Shown here one piece after another: positions 1-9,254 of a stretch of DNA of 33,743 bases. Source of the stretch: Mucilaginibacter cryoferens. GTDB lineage: Bacteria; Bacteroidota; Bacteroidia; Sphingobacteriales; Sphingobacteriaceae. The position numbers and the translations under genes are program-made. Position 1 is the stretch's first letter. Each line of letters opens with the position of its first letter. The stretch is from the NCBI RefSeq assembly GCF_014205845.1, contig NZ_JACHCR010000040.1, positions 1 through 33,743 of the forward strand, read 5' to 3'. The notes beneath the pieces are model-generated. The model did no database searches, was not told where the DNA came from, and was given only the letters and a program-made list of their open reading frames with translations.

Positions 1-2995
1 ATACATATGGACTGAATCTCCTTGATTTCTCTGCTAACGGGTCAGGAGTTGTCCACCTACCAATAACAGGATCATAAAACCGCGCCCCATAATCGTAAAG
101 CCTCAAGTCCTCCTGCAATTCTTTCTTATTGTAAAGGTATTCATTTTTAGGACTAACCGTAGTCCCTCTCGCTATTTCGTAGCCGAATGGATAATAGTCA
201 TCCTGCTGTAGTGGGGTTACGGCCCCTGTATTGGTATCAAAACTCAGGCGGCTGTTGCCCAGATGGTCGGTAAGGGTATATTGGTAATGGTAGCTGCCCG
301 CGCTGTTGAATGCGCGGCCTTCTTCCGTCTGAACAAAACTGATACTGCCGCCTTCGTATTGGATACCGTCTATATAATCGGTATTCACGCCCGATATGGT
401 GCTCGTCTTGCGTAACTTCCTGCCTGCCGCGTCGTATGTGAAGGCGGCCGAGCCTGCGCTGGCCGTTGCCGTTTGTGGCAGGTTGAGCAGGTTGTAGCTG
501 ATATTGGTGATTGCCTTACTGGCATCGGCCTTCATATTACCATTGGCATCGTACTGGTAAGCCTGATTATTGCCGGCTTTATAGCCATAGATGCTGTTAT
601 CAGGGGCCACGTCGCTGATGTTTTGCACTTGGTTGGTGTAGTTGCTGCCTGCATCGGTATAAGTATAAGTCAAGTTGTCTATCGCCGTTGTGCTGCCCAT
701 GGTGCGTTGCAGGGTTTTGATATTGCCTGCCACGTCATACGTTATCCCGTTTTCGTTATAATTATCGGACGAAGTGCCGCTGCTCAGCCTGTTCAGCTGG
801 TCGTAACTGTAGACATAGGTTTTCGAGTTCGGCGCCGCCGCCGTTCCCCAGCTCTGGCTGGCAATATTGCCGTTGTAATATTGAGCGGGTGTCATCCCGT
901 TTTGGGTATTGCCCGTGTTATACTGCAATTCTTCTTCAAACAGCTGGGCGCTGCTTTTTAACAACCAGCCCCGCTCGTTGTAGGTATAGCCAACGTCTTG
1001 CAGATAGCTGGTGCCGCTATTGGCACTATGCAGGTGTTTGGCCTTCAGTTGTCCTATCTCGTTATAGTCCTCTTTTGACAATACTGTCGGTGTCGGCAGT
1101 GTACTGCTGCCGCTGGCAATGGCCTCGGTGGTTTGGATTTTACGCCCCACATGGTCGTAACTGTAGCCGGTGGAGGCGACCAGCGCCTGCGTACCTGCAA
1201 CATAATGGTGACGGATTGATTGGGTAACCGCGTTGGTAAAATCGTAGCTATTGTCTACCTCATCGTAATTATTATTATTTACGCTGCTTTCGCCGCCCAG
1301 ATAATGTTGTTTAAGGGATTGCACCACCCGGCCCAGGGCATCGTAGTAGCTTACCTGCCATAGCATGGAGCCATAAGTGCCATCCGGCAGCAATACAGCA
1401 GTCCTGCTTGCTGTTGGCAGCCCGGTGGGGTTGCCCAGGGTACCGCCTATCGTGGGCACATAAGGATTGCCTGGGAATGTGTAATTATCATAATAATTGA
1501 GTTGCAGGTAGCGCAATATATTGGCCTGTGGCCAGGCGGTACCACTGTAACCCGTTCCGGCTGTCTGGGAGGTTTCCCACAATACGGTTTGCCCGTCGGC
1601 GGTTAATTGCAGGGCGGCCCGGTAGCTGGTACCCGGGCTGCTGCCGGGGTACTGGTATATACCCCAGTATGCCAGTCTGCCCAAACCATCATATTTACTA
1701 AAAGTCCATTCCTGGGTGGTTTTGCCGCGCTGCACGGCATCCTGTGTAGCTATAACCTGGTCGAGCTTGTTATACACCATGTATTCCCAGCCTTTGCCCG
1801 GCAGCTTTTTTTGTACCAGGCGGTTACGGCCATCGTATTGATACTGATAGCACAGGTTGTCCAGTGTTGTTTGATTAGGCAATCCATTATCGGCACTGCT
1901 TATAGGCGGCAGCACAAAGGCCAGGTTACCCAGATCGTCGTACACGTAATAGGTGCTCAGCACCTGTACCGTGGTTCCGCTCAGGTTAAACGTACGTTTT
2001 AATACTACGTGGCCTTCCTTGTCTTTGTATTCTTCGGTGCTGCCCGGTTTGCCGCTTGCCCAGTTCTCGTCGTAGCTGATCGTGACATATAACTGACCTG
2101 CCTGGTAATAATTGCCCGCTGTATTGCCCAGGATAAGCGTACGGCTTTGGTCGCTGTTGATGGTTGCGGTATATAGGGTAGCAATTAAACTGTTGTTTAC
2201 ATCTGTTATGGCGGTGGTATTATTGGTGGTATAAACCATTTTTATGGTATGGCCCACAGCAGGGCTTGCAACAGGTTGCCAGGGTGCCCCTGGTGCGCCC
2301 TGCTCGGTTACCCGGTTGAGCGGCGAAGGCTCGAAAATAGTTTGCGCGTATGGATTGGGATTAACCACAATGCCATTGGTTTGCTGGGTTCCGCTTGTAC
2401 CATTGCCACCCGGATTGTAAAACGCCCCTATTTCGGAGCTAATGGCATTTGGTTTATAGCTGCCGTCGGCTGTAGGCGAGGCATACGGCAGGTATTTGGT
2501 CGCTTCGCGGCCATAGGCATCATAGCCAACCGGCTGTACCACATCTTTAAGTGCGGTGGAGCCTTTTACCTGTATGGTTTGCAAAGGCCTGCCAAGGCCA
2601 TCAAAGTATTGTACCGTTTGCATCAGCTCGCAGGTATTGCGGTTAGCGAAATCGCCCCCGTTGATCCCTGTACCCGCGTTCTTAAAGTTCCCTACACGGG
2701 GTACAGAGGTCAGGATATAGTTCTGATTAGCGCTCAGGGCCGTGGTCTGCGGTACACAGTCGGGGCTTACAATATAAAAACTCAGGCTGCTCCCGCTCGC
2801 CGCTGTAAAGCTAAAAGTGGGATTTAGCGTGATGCTCGTATTGCTGTAGTAGGAACCCGCCGCAGGGGCCGCTGTCAGCGTTGCCGGTGGTGGGAGGTAG
2901 GTTTGCCCCTGCGCCTGCAGTGCAAAAAACAGCGAGCATAGGGCGGTGAAAACCTGCTTCTGCGTATCTTTTATCGAGATGTGGATCTTGGCCAT
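1..2995 (-). CDS. RHS/YD-repeat protein (DUF6443 type), module 1, 3' end outside window
   Basis: The reading frame is open from an ATG at 2993-2995 to the window edge, at least 998 codons. It begins MAKIHISIKD and has a signal-peptide-like hydrophobic stretch (FTALCSLFFALQAQGQ). After about 130 residues comes the phylum-typical YFDGLGRPLQT motif, then many YD repeats (for example YDGLGRLAY, YDALGRVVQS, YDQLNRLSSG). The last visible part is the RHS core motif YDYGARFYDPVIGRW and then TTPDPLAEK, which normally marks the junction to a variable, often toxic, C-terminal domain; that domain is not in the window. RHS cores fold into a shell enclosing the C-terminal domain (known for the family). It lies 30 bp after the SpvB/TcB-like gene and is probably co-transcribed with it. 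The toxin type and any immunity gene lie to the left. Confidence 0.93.
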   Translation of the reverse strand, partial: MAKIHISIKDTQKQVFTALCSLFFALQAQGQTYLPPPATLTAAPAAGSYYSNTSITLNPTFSFTAASGSSLSFYIVSPDCVPQTTALSANQNYILTSVPRVGNFKNAGTGINGGDFANRNTCELMQTVQYFDGLGRPLQTIQVKGSTALKDVVQPVGYDAYGREATKYLPYASPTADGSYKPNAISSEIGAFYNPGGNGTSGTQQTNGIVVNPNPYAQTIFEPSPLNRVTEQGAPGAPWQPVASPAVGHTIKMVYTTNNTTAITDVNNSLIATLYTATINSDQSRTLILGNTAGNYYQAGQLYVTISYDENWASGKPGSTEEYKDKEGHVVLKRTFNLSGTTVQVLSTYYVYDDLGNLAFVLPPISSADNGLPNQTTLDNLCYQYQYDGRNRLVQKKLPGKGWEYMVYNKLDQVIATQDAVQRGKTTQEWTFSKYDGLGRLAYWGIYQYPGSSPGTSYRAALQLTADGQTVLWETSQTAGTGYSGTAWPQANILRYLQLNYYDNYTFPGNPYVPTIGGTLGNPTGLPTASRTAVLLPDGTYGSMLWQVSYYDALGRVVQSLKQHYLGGESSVNNNNYDEVDNSYDFTNAVTQSIRHHYVAGTQALVASTGYSYDHVGRKIQTTEAIASGSSTLPTPTVLSKEDYNEIGQLKAKHLHSANSGTSYLQDVGYTYNERGWLLKSSAQLFEEELQYNTGNTQNGMTPAQYYNGNIASQSWGTAAAPNSKTYVYSYDQLNRLSSGTSSDNYNENGITYDVAGNIKTLQRTMGSTTAIDNLTYTYTDAGSNYTNQVQNISDVAPDNSIYGYKAGNNQAYQYDANGNMKADASKAITNISYNLLNLPQTATASAGSAAFTYDAAGRKLRKTSTISGVNTDYIDGIQYEGGSISFVQTEEGRAFNSAGSYHYQYTLTDHLGNSRLSFDTNTGAVTPLQQDDYYPFGYEIARGTTVSPKNEYLYNKKELQEDLRLYDYGARFYDPVIGRWTTPDPLAEKSRRFSPYV

Positions 2996-3025
2996 CTTGT
3001 TGTCTGTTAAGGTTGTTGGTTAGCG

Positions 3026-6000
3026 CTACTGTCCCTGGTAATGATAATCCGTGTGCTTTACAATGTTCAGGTCCTTGTCCCGGATGTTGATCAAACGCTG
3101 GAAGCCGTCGTACTCGTAATACGTCGTCTGGTTTTTGGCATCCGTTGCACTCGTTATACCTACCAATGGATCGTAGGTGTACGTGCTCATCTGCGCATCA
3201 ACAGGGTAGATCCGGACATCGTCGATCTGCTCGCTTAACGTAATTGTATAGCTATTGCCCGTTACGGTTACCGGGGTAATTATTAATAACCACGTACTGC
3301 CGGATTTCTGCCAGTAGCTCAGCGTATAGCTTCCCGCGTCCAGGTCCGACAATGCCTTGGTGTAGGGCGTAGTGCTGCCGTTGTAGCTGTAGTGTCCCGT
3401 CTTGCTGTCGTTCAGGGCGCTATTGCCGTTTCCCTCTTCAAAGCTGTCGTAAAAAACATCATTTGATTTGGCGTTAGCCGCCTGGGCTACCGGGTATTGT
3501 TCATTATATCCCCACTGATAAACAGTCGACCGGATGCCATTTTTTGTAATCTGATCAATATTATACGCGGTATTATATGCTGATGTAGTATTTAATTCAT
3601 ACTTGGAATCGTAAACAAATTGTCCTGAACCGTTTATCGAACTTTTTACAAAAGCAGTTAACAACACAGGTGTATCTAATTTCAGGCTGTAATAGTCTTT
3701 GATCAACGGCTTATCTTTATAGTAGAAAAACAAAGAGCCACCCGTAACGTAACTTAAGCCCGTTTGCCGGTTGCGCACAATATTCAGCTGTTCAACCGGA
3801 GCTTTAACTTGGTTGGAAAAAATCATGTTTTTTATACCAAGAGCAGCATCGTCAACTGCATTTGCTGAATTGTAGTTAGCAATATACTGTATTTGTTGGG
3901 TAAAGATATCCCCATTGCTTTTTACACTTGCACTGCTGCTATTTTCAAGACTAACAGGGTCAAATGAATTACTGGTGCTTGTGGAGGTAAATACTGTGTT
4001 ATTTTGACTATCAAAGTCTTGTGTTGTGGTACTCGCAGTAAAATAGCTTTCAGAGGAAGTATTATACTTTAAATAATCATGTTGATATACAAATTGGTAA
4101 ACGGGATCTCCTATAATGTTAACCTCATTTTGCAAGATCTTTATATTTGTATTTAATTGATAGTTCAAATCTGAATCCGCAAAAAAATGGTAGGTGTTGT
4201 CAATTTTTGACACCGGCTGATAAATACTATTTTTATTGACGTAGGTATATTTGGACAATAAGTTTCCACGCCGCCACTCATAGCTGTTGGCTGGCGGAAA
4301 AGGCCAAACAAATGATGCTGCTATACCACCATCCGGATATCCCCCTGGTATGGAGGTATCGTTGGAGGTATATTTATAAACAGTTTTACCAGCTTCTCCG
4401 CCGCTCCCAATATATTCTGTTACCTGAGAGTAGCCTACCTCCGCACCCGAGCTCCCAAAAAGTGAAGATTGATTTTTACTGGAATTAGTATGAACCTTGT
4501 AATAGTCAACATGGCCCATAATTATTAGCGGGAAAGTGTAAGAGTATACAGGAACTGCGGCTACCACACCAGAAGTTCCTCCTGCATCCGTTTTATATTC
4601 ATAAGATTTATTTATGGTAGCAAGTGTTACAGGATCGTAACTCTGAATATTTTTAATTCTTAGACCTCCAACGTTAAAAGTAGGGATTGTTGCAGGAGAA
4701 ATTACAGGGACTTCCTGCCATGTATAAATTGCATACGCAACCCCTTGATAGCTTGAATGCCATACTATTTGAATTTTATAGGTTGTGTTTGGCTCAATAG
4801 TTACCGTACTGCCTCCCAAATTAGTCCATGTTCCATCCGTATTTTTCCGCCAGAGATTATTACTAAAGCACTGTGTCAATGTAGTACACGTATTACCGTC
4901 ATTTGACAATTCGTGAAGCGTAAATTGAAACGTAGCACCTTGAGCGGTGTTGCCAACCGTAAACTCTGGACCAAACCCAGTTGCGGCTCTCGATGCGTCG
5001 TTAGGTATGTCATACTCTGTAGTTCGGTTTACTGGATTAGAAATCAAGTTGCCTATAAAATCTAAAATGGTTGTATCATTAGGGATTGCATCATTATTTT
5101 CATAAGTAAAATTTGAATAGCCGCCCGTTGGATATACGATTTGGGTTAAAATATCAAATTGCGTAAAAGAGGAATTTACCGGACGACCGGGAGCAGCACT
5201 GAGCTTTTGATAAGTATCAGACGTTGTAGAAAAGTAACTTACCGGATCGGGCAATCCCGTCCCCCGATAATATCCCCAGTAGTCAATTGGAGCATCCCTC
5301 GGCAATGAAGTTGTCGTTGGGTCATAAGTCATCGAATATTTCCCTATTTTTTTCTGTAAATTGTCATACATTTCAACTCCCTGAAGATTCAATCTAAAAG
5401 AATTAGATAAATTGGTCAATGGAGCGGGGCTTATATTGGCAGGATTATTAGTTATTATCTTGAATGTCTTGAGCAAATTGTAGTTCGAACCTATTTCATT
5501 ATAGATATTAATCCTATCCAATACCTTATCCTGCGGTAAATCCGCCCTATTAGAACCGGCGACAAATTCAACTTTACCCCCAGGATAGGTTATATTGGCC
5601 AGTCTTAATGCTGTGGTAAAGTTTAAATAATTAAATTGCCCACTGCCCGCACTTTCATTAATTCTTGAATCCCAAAAGAAAGTCTGATCTCCTGTAGAAA
5701 CAGTGGAGTAATTATAGGTTTCGTAGTTGAAGTTGATTTTTTGGCCGTTGGTGAGGTCGATTTCAGCAAGATACCAGGAATTAATAATCGATTCGGGAAG
5801 CGTTTCCGTTGTGTAATAGCTTTCAGGGGTGACAACTTCAAATGTATTTATATTATTAGCCGAACCATATAAATACTTAGTTCCGTCATTGTCTGTTACC
5901 ACCCATTGGTTAAAGCAACGGATACGGGCGGTTGAGGCGGGCAATATACGTCCAACTGGCTGAATCATCAACTTATTCGCAGGCATCGCATGGGCATTTC

Positions 6001-6562
6001 CGGCAACATCCAGATAGAACTTGCTACTGCCACCTGGCAGCATACAATTAAAGATATCTGATTCCGTATCATAGTTTCCCTGGAACATGCCGTCCGAAGA
6101 TGTTAGTGGGGCCTGGGTATTGGTGTATCCTAGCGAGTTACTTACAGAACTGGCAAGTATAGTAGCCACCTGCGACTGGTAGGTGGGATAATTATCAATC
6201 ATAAACTCATCATTTACACCACGCTGCTGACGGTTGATCACGCCAGCCGCATTAAGTGTCCATCCGGTTCCTACCCATGAAGGGTAATCCTCGACCTTTA
6301 CTCCGCTTGCGTGGTAGCTAAGTGATATCGGCAGCGAAAACTTCCCGACCTTGATTTCGTAGATCGGAATCTGGATGTTTGGAACGCCGGTATAAAGTGA
6401 AACGGGGACATCGCCATATTGTCCAAGTGCAGCCGCTTGGGGCGATTTAGGACTGGAGGGCACATAGTCAGTAAACTTAAATTGCTGCGCGAATGTGTGT
6501 AAATTACACACTAACAATAAGATTACAAAACTTAGCCGTAAAGAGCGTTGGGTAATTTTCAT
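3026..6562 (-). CDS. SpvB/TcB-like large secreted protein paired with RHS, module 1
   Basis: This 1178-residue protein starts with a clear Sec signal peptide (about residues 1-26, ending TFAQ). The first 110 residues (VPVSLYTGVPNIQIPIYEI, LPISLSYHASGVKV, WVGTGWTLNAAGVI) are the conserved N-terminus of the large Bacteroidota proteins that precede RHS genes, comparable with the SpvB/TcB N-terminal region of Tc toxins. The C-terminus carries a single YD motif (YYEYDGFQRLINIRDKD), so the chain appears to hand over to the RHS protein encoded 30 bp downstream. In Tc toxins TcB and TcC together form the hollow cocoon; a similar split shell here is inference. The middle of the gene (about 3500-5900) is clearly more A+T-rich than its ends. 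I see no T9SS sorting domain at the C-terminus. Confidence 0.88.
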   Translation of the reverse strand: MKITQRSLRLSFVILLLVCNLHTFAQQFKFTDYVPSSPKSPQAAALGQYGDVPVSLYTGVPNIQIPIYEIKVGKFSLPISLSYHASGVKVEDYPSWVGTGWTLNAAGVINRQQRGVNDEFMIDNYPTYQSQVATILASSVSNSLGYTNTQAPLTSSDGMFQGNYDTESDIFNCMLPGGSSKFYLDVAGNAHAMPANKLMIQPVGRILPASTARIRCFNQWVVTDNDGTKYLYGSANNINTFEVVTPESYYTTETLPESIINSWYLAEIDLTNGQKINFNYETYNYSTVSTGDQTFFWDSRINESAGSGQFNYLNFTTALRLANITYPGGKVEFVAGSNRADLPQDKVLDRINIYNEIGSNYNLLKTFKIITNNPANISPAPLTNLSNSFRLNLQGVEMYDNLQKKIGKYSMTYDPTTTSLPRDAPIDYWGYYRGTGLPDPVSYFSTTSDTYQKLSAAPGRPVNSSFTQFDILTQIVYPTGGYSNFTYENNDAIPNDTTILDFIGNLISNPVNRTTEYDIPNDASRAATGFGPEFTVGNTAQGATFQFTLHELSNDGNTCTTLTQCFSNNLWRKNTDGTWTNLGGSTVTIEPNTTYKIQIVWHSSYQGVAYAIYTWQEVPVISPATIPTFNVGGLRIKNIQSYDPVTLATINKSYEYKTDAGGTSGVVAAVPVYSYTFPLIIMGHVDYYKVHTNSSKNQSSLFGSSGAEVGYSQVTEYIGSGGEAGKTVYKYTSNDTSIPGGYPDGGIAASFVWPFPPANSYEWRRGNLLSKYTYVNKNSIYQPVSKIDNTYHFFADSDLNYQLNTNIKILQNEVNIIGDPVYQFVYQHDYLKYNTSSESYFTASTTTQDFDSQNNTVFTSTSTSNSFDPVSLENSSSASVKSNGDIFTQQIQYIANYNSANAVDDAALGIKNMIFSNQVKAPVEQLNIVRNRQTGLSYVTGGSLFFYYKDKPLIKDYYSLKLDTPVLLTAFVKSSINGSGQFVYDSKYELNTTSAYNTAYNIDQITKNGIRSTVYQWGYNEQYPVAQAANAKSNDVFYDSFEEGNGNSALNDSKTGHYSYNGSTTPYTKALSDLDAGSYTLSYWQKSGSTWLLIITPVTVTGNSYTITLSEQIDDVRIYPVDAQMSTYTYDPLVGITSATDAKNQTTYYEYDGFQRLINIRDKDLNIVKHTDYHYQGQ

Positions 6563-6633
6563 TTGAGATGGAAGATTTATTATTTAGACACCGCTTTTAA
6601 ATGTTCGTTTTGTTGTTGAAGGGCCAGGATTTC

Positions 6634-7353
6634 TTATTTCATTTCAATAAGGTATAAGGTCAGCTCCTCCACTTTCTTCAGCAGCAGGGTGTTCATCTCG
6701 CCGAGGTTGACGCCGTTTGCCGCAACCTCCTGAGCCGAGGGTATTTCAGGCAGGTGCTGGTTCCGGTCTATATACGCCTTCACCTCTGCAAGGGGGCGCA
6801 GTCGGTACTCGGACTTGAACACGTAGTCGGCCCATGGGTATGCCTTGACCGTTACCGAGTTCGCTATCATGCTACCGTTGACGGCAAGCCTGTAGTATTT
6901 GGTGTCCGTCGTGTTGATGCCGATGTTGCCGTTCTGGTCGATCGTCAGCCTGCGGAGGTTGGCCGTGACCAGGCTCATGGTGGGGTAGTTCGCGTAGATG
7001 TTGGCGCTTTCGAGCAGCATGCCGCCCATCTTGTCCGACTCCACCGCGCTGCTTTCGGTCGACAGCTTCAGCACTATCCCCATCTGGCGCGAGATGACGT
7101 CGGAGGTGACGCCGGGATGGCGGATGGTGAACAGGTCGGCGAACGGCGCCGATCCCGCGTATCCGGTCACGACCTCCAGCTTGGGGGTCGACGAGGGAAA
7201 CAGGCCGGCTGCCGCGTTGACGGTGTACGGGGTCGGGTTGCCGATGGTCACGTTGCCGGCATTGGTGTTGTAGATGTCGGTGCCGTTCGTCCAATGGGCG
7301 CAGGCGAGGGTCGAAAGGAAAAACATGAAAGTGATAAGAGTCGTTTTTTTCAT
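6634..7353 (-). CDS. Secreted tail-fibre-like protein A
   Basis: The protein has 239 residues and a signal peptide (MKKTTLITFMFFLSTLACA). The middle contains the tail-fibre style phrase LTIDQNGNIGINTTDTKYYRLAVNGS. The C-terminal 75 residues (WADYVFKSEYRLRPLAEVKAY, HLPEIPSAQEV, LGEMNTLLLKKVEELTLYLIE) are a widespread Bacteroidota C-terminal module resembling the pre-chaperone part of phage tail spikes. It probably ends in a short trimeric coiled coil. The chain stops right after the coiled coil, so no S74 peptidase domain follows. It shares this module with the next gene upstream at 7422-8312. The gene is markedly G+C-rich compared with the RHS genes. It lies 71 bp before the SpvB/TcB-like gene on the same strand. 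Function is unknown; an adhesin or surface fibre is possible. Confidence 0.82.
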   Translation of the reverse strand: MKKTTLITFMFFLSTLACAHWTNGTDIYNTNAGNVTIGNPTPYTVNAAAGLFPSSTPKLEVVTGYAGSAPFADLFTIRHPGVTSDVISRQMGIVLKLSTESSAVESDKMGGMLLESANIYANYPTMSLVTANLRRLTIDQNGNIGINTTDTKYYRLAVNGSMIANSVTVKAYPWADYVFKSEYRLRPLAEVKAYIDRNQHLPEIPSAQEVAANGVNLGEMNTLLLKKVEELTLYLIEMK

Positions 7354-7421
7354 TGCTGAAGGGATAAACGGTGTATGTGGTGGGATTCTGTTGTCTTTCT
7401 GATCGCGGCTAAGCAGCCTGC

Positions 7422-8312
7422 CTAGTCGGCCTTCCGGGCTATCGGGCCCGGTTTTGCTTCAAGCGCCCTGATTCGCTCGTCCTGCTCAGCCTGCCGTTTA
7501 TTGCTTTCGATCAAGTACAGGGTAAGCTCCTCCACCTTCTTCAATAATAGCTTGTTCATCTCGCCCAGGTTCAGGCCGTCTTTGGCGACTGCTGCTTCGG
7601 ACGGAATTTCGGGCAGGTGATGGTTTTGGTCTATAAAGGCCTTTACATCGGCCAATGCGGGCAGCCGGTAATCGTCCCTGAACACGAAGTCGGGCCAGCC
7701 GGACTGCAGCTTGACGGTGACGGACTCGGCAATCGCGCTTCCTCCCACCGCCAGGGTATATCCTGCCGCCTTGTTGATATCCGTTACGTTAAGGGCAAGC
7801 TGGCCATCCATGACGCTCGCGTAAGTGGGACCGGCTACCAACATGGCGCCCGAAGAGTTGGGGCTGGCATCGCCCACCGTCATGGTCGTTCCCAATCCGG
7901 CCGGAAATCGAAATAGTATGTTGATCGTCTTGAACGGATTGAGGCAGTTTGCCACTACGTTCACCTGAGTCGGCGAGACGAACCTCAGTTCCAGCGTAAC
8001 GTCCGGCGTCTTTACATCCTGCACTATCAAGTATAGGGAGCCGGAAAAGTTCACGCTCACCTTGAAATTCGCAACGACGGGAAGTGCCTGTCCCCAGTTG
8101 CTCCTGCTGTCGACGATCTGTCCCACTAGTTGCGCGCCATTATAAGGGTAGGAGGCGTTAGACGCGTTTATGGTGGCTACAACGGCTTCGCCGGTGGTGG
8201 CGTCATGGGAGTTTGTCCAGCTATACTGCAGGGACGGGCTTGGATAATTGTCGGCACGGACTACCGCAGTCGCGAGAATGGCAATTAGTATCGTTGAATA
8301 GAATTTTTTCAT
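7422..8312 (-). CDS. Secreted tail-fibre-like protein B
   Basis: The protein has 296 residues and a signal peptide (MKKFYSTILIAILATAVVRA). The N-terminal about 170 residues form a beta-rich region I do not recognise. From about residue 187 on it parallels its neighbour: VGGSAIAESVTVKL, then WPDFVFRDDYRLPALADVKAF, HLPEIPSEAAV and LGEMNKLLLKKVEELTLYLIE, followed by a longer charged tail (SNKRQAEQDERIRALEAK) likely to extend the coiled coil. The two genes look like paralogues with different N-terminal parts on a shared trimerisation module. This is the first gene of the minus-strand block that continues into RHS module 1, and its G+C is high. No function can be assigned beyond a fibre-like secreted protein. 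Confidence 0.82.
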   Translation of the reverse strand: MKKFYSTILIAILATAVVRADNYPSPSLQYSWTNSHDATTGEAVVATINASNASYPYNGAQLVGQIVDSRSNWGQALPVVANFKVSVNFSGSLYLIVQDVKTPDVTLELRFVSPTQVNVVANCLNPFKTINILFRFPAGLGTTMTVGDASPNSSGAMLVAGPTYASVMDGQLALNVTDINKAAGYTLAVGGSAIAESVTVKLQSGWPDFVFRDDYRLPALADVKAFIDQNHHLPEIPSEAAVAKDGLNLGEMNKLLLKKVEELTLYLIESNKRQAEQDERIRALEAKPGPIARKAD

Positions 8313-8487
8313 TGCTGTATGTCTTTAAGGGTTGATGGTGCGGAGTCTCCACTCGGCGCACCTTGGGGCACCGGGCGGGAAATTCCGGTGCGGGGCAAAG
8401 CGGCGAATTGTCGCCTGGACGGAGTGGGTGCATGCTTCATGAGTCGTGATATGGCTTTTGTTATCAATAGTTTAGGGCAAAGATATT

Positions 8488-8501
8488 GTCCCGCGCGGGA
8501 C
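8488..8501. repeat. 14-bp perfect G+C palindrome
   Basis: GTCCCGCGCGGGAC reads the same on both strands, in the spacer upstream of the tail-fibre-like gene. It may be a dyad operator or a trace of a former hairpin; no function is shown. Confidence 0.35.
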
Positions 8502-8537
8502 TCGCAATAGGTGTTTTCACGGATTGCGAGTTTGGGG

Positions 8538-8576
8538 AAAAAAGCGCACGCGCGAGGCCCTTCGTGCTTCGCGCGT
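8538..8576 (-). terminator. Intrinsic terminator (minus strand)
   Basis: On the minus strand, ACGCGCGA (8576-8569) pairs perfectly with TCGCGCGT (8555-8548) across a 13-nt loop. A GCGC and a run of six T (8543-8538) follow. It lies 8 bp after the stop codon of the remnant at 8585-8737, as expected of that gene's own terminator. Confidence 0.65.
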
Positions 8577-8584
8577 CCTGGTGC

Positions 8585-8737
8585 CTACAGGTGCGCGAAC
8601 GTGTACCGCGCCGTCTTGTACTGGATGTAGACGAACTGCCTCGTGAATACCAGCGACGACTTCGTGAGGGCGACTATCGTCGAAGTGGTCTCGGTGGACG
8701 CGCCCGTTATCACGACCTGCGTTCCGTTGGCCGCGAT
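8585..8737 (-). pseudogene. 3' remnant of a lost gene
   Basis: A 50-codon open stretch on the minus strand ends in TAG (8585-8587) and directly precedes a strong intrinsic terminator. It translates as a beta-like sequence (NGTQVVITGASTETTSTIVA ... FVYIQYKTARYTFAHL). It is cut off upstream by an in-frame TAA at 8738-8740 and contains no ATG; the only internal alternative start is a GTG. A sensible C-terminus plus a terminator but no start suggests the surviving 3' end of a deleted or decayed gene. The family is not recognised. Confidence 0.45.
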
Positions 8738-9254
8738 TTATCGCTATTCGTCATGGTGTATGAGTATATGATACTTGAAGAAATAAAAATGGCATGATGG
8801 AAGCAATCCAGTACTTGGTTTGATGCTCAATATTTATGGCTTCAAATAGGTCCCAACAAAAACAAACACGATACATTTTTGATTATAATCGTGAACCCGG
8901 ATTTATATTTTATATCAATTTAATAAGCAAACCAGGCATACTTGCTTATTCTACAGGATGTAATACAGGGATTTGTTTCATGATTTTTTACAGGTGATAA
9001 GGTGGAAGATTTTATAGGTAAAGGCATATTATTTCAACAAAGACTGATATGTTCTTTATTTGCTTCTAAATTATATATTTTTTTCTGATCTGCAAGCAGT
9101 AACGATTTATTTTACAAGTATGAGAAATAAATCAATTTCCGCCCCCCTGTTTTACTTTACGCAAACAGCATGATTTTTTTAAGATATACTAGCCCCGGCA
9201 GATATTATTAATTATACCGATAAATTATCATACTAATTCTTAATTTAGTGCTGC

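Larger units (their letters stand above)
8313..9254. other. Gene-free divergent spacer with a gene remnant
   Basis: This 942-bp stretch separates the minus-strand RHS module 1 block from the plus-strand secretion operon, so it should hold promoters for both. The left part (8313-8740) is G+C-rich and contains the minus-strand remnant at 8585-8737, its terminator and a G+C palindrome at 8488-8501. The right part (8760-9254) is very A+T-rich; apart from a short inverted repeat around 9148-9170 (CTGTTT and AAACAG) I see nothing definite there. Confidence 0.6.

Noticed and set aside
473..2827. Several plus-strand open frames of 110-190 codons opposite the left RHS gene
   Set aside because: They are antisense to an open YD-repeat frame of about 1000 codons and show no domain, start context or composition of real genes.
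6754..7359. A 201-codon plus-strand frame and an alternative minus-strand frame over the tail-fibre-like gene
   Set aside because: High G+C produces long chance frames; the translations are Arg/His/Gly-rich and featureless, while the 239-aa frame has a signal peptide and a conserved C-terminus.
8486..8797. A 103-codon plus-strand frame in the spacer
   Set aside because: It runs antisense through the terminator and gene remnant, is Arg-rich and has no recognisable features.
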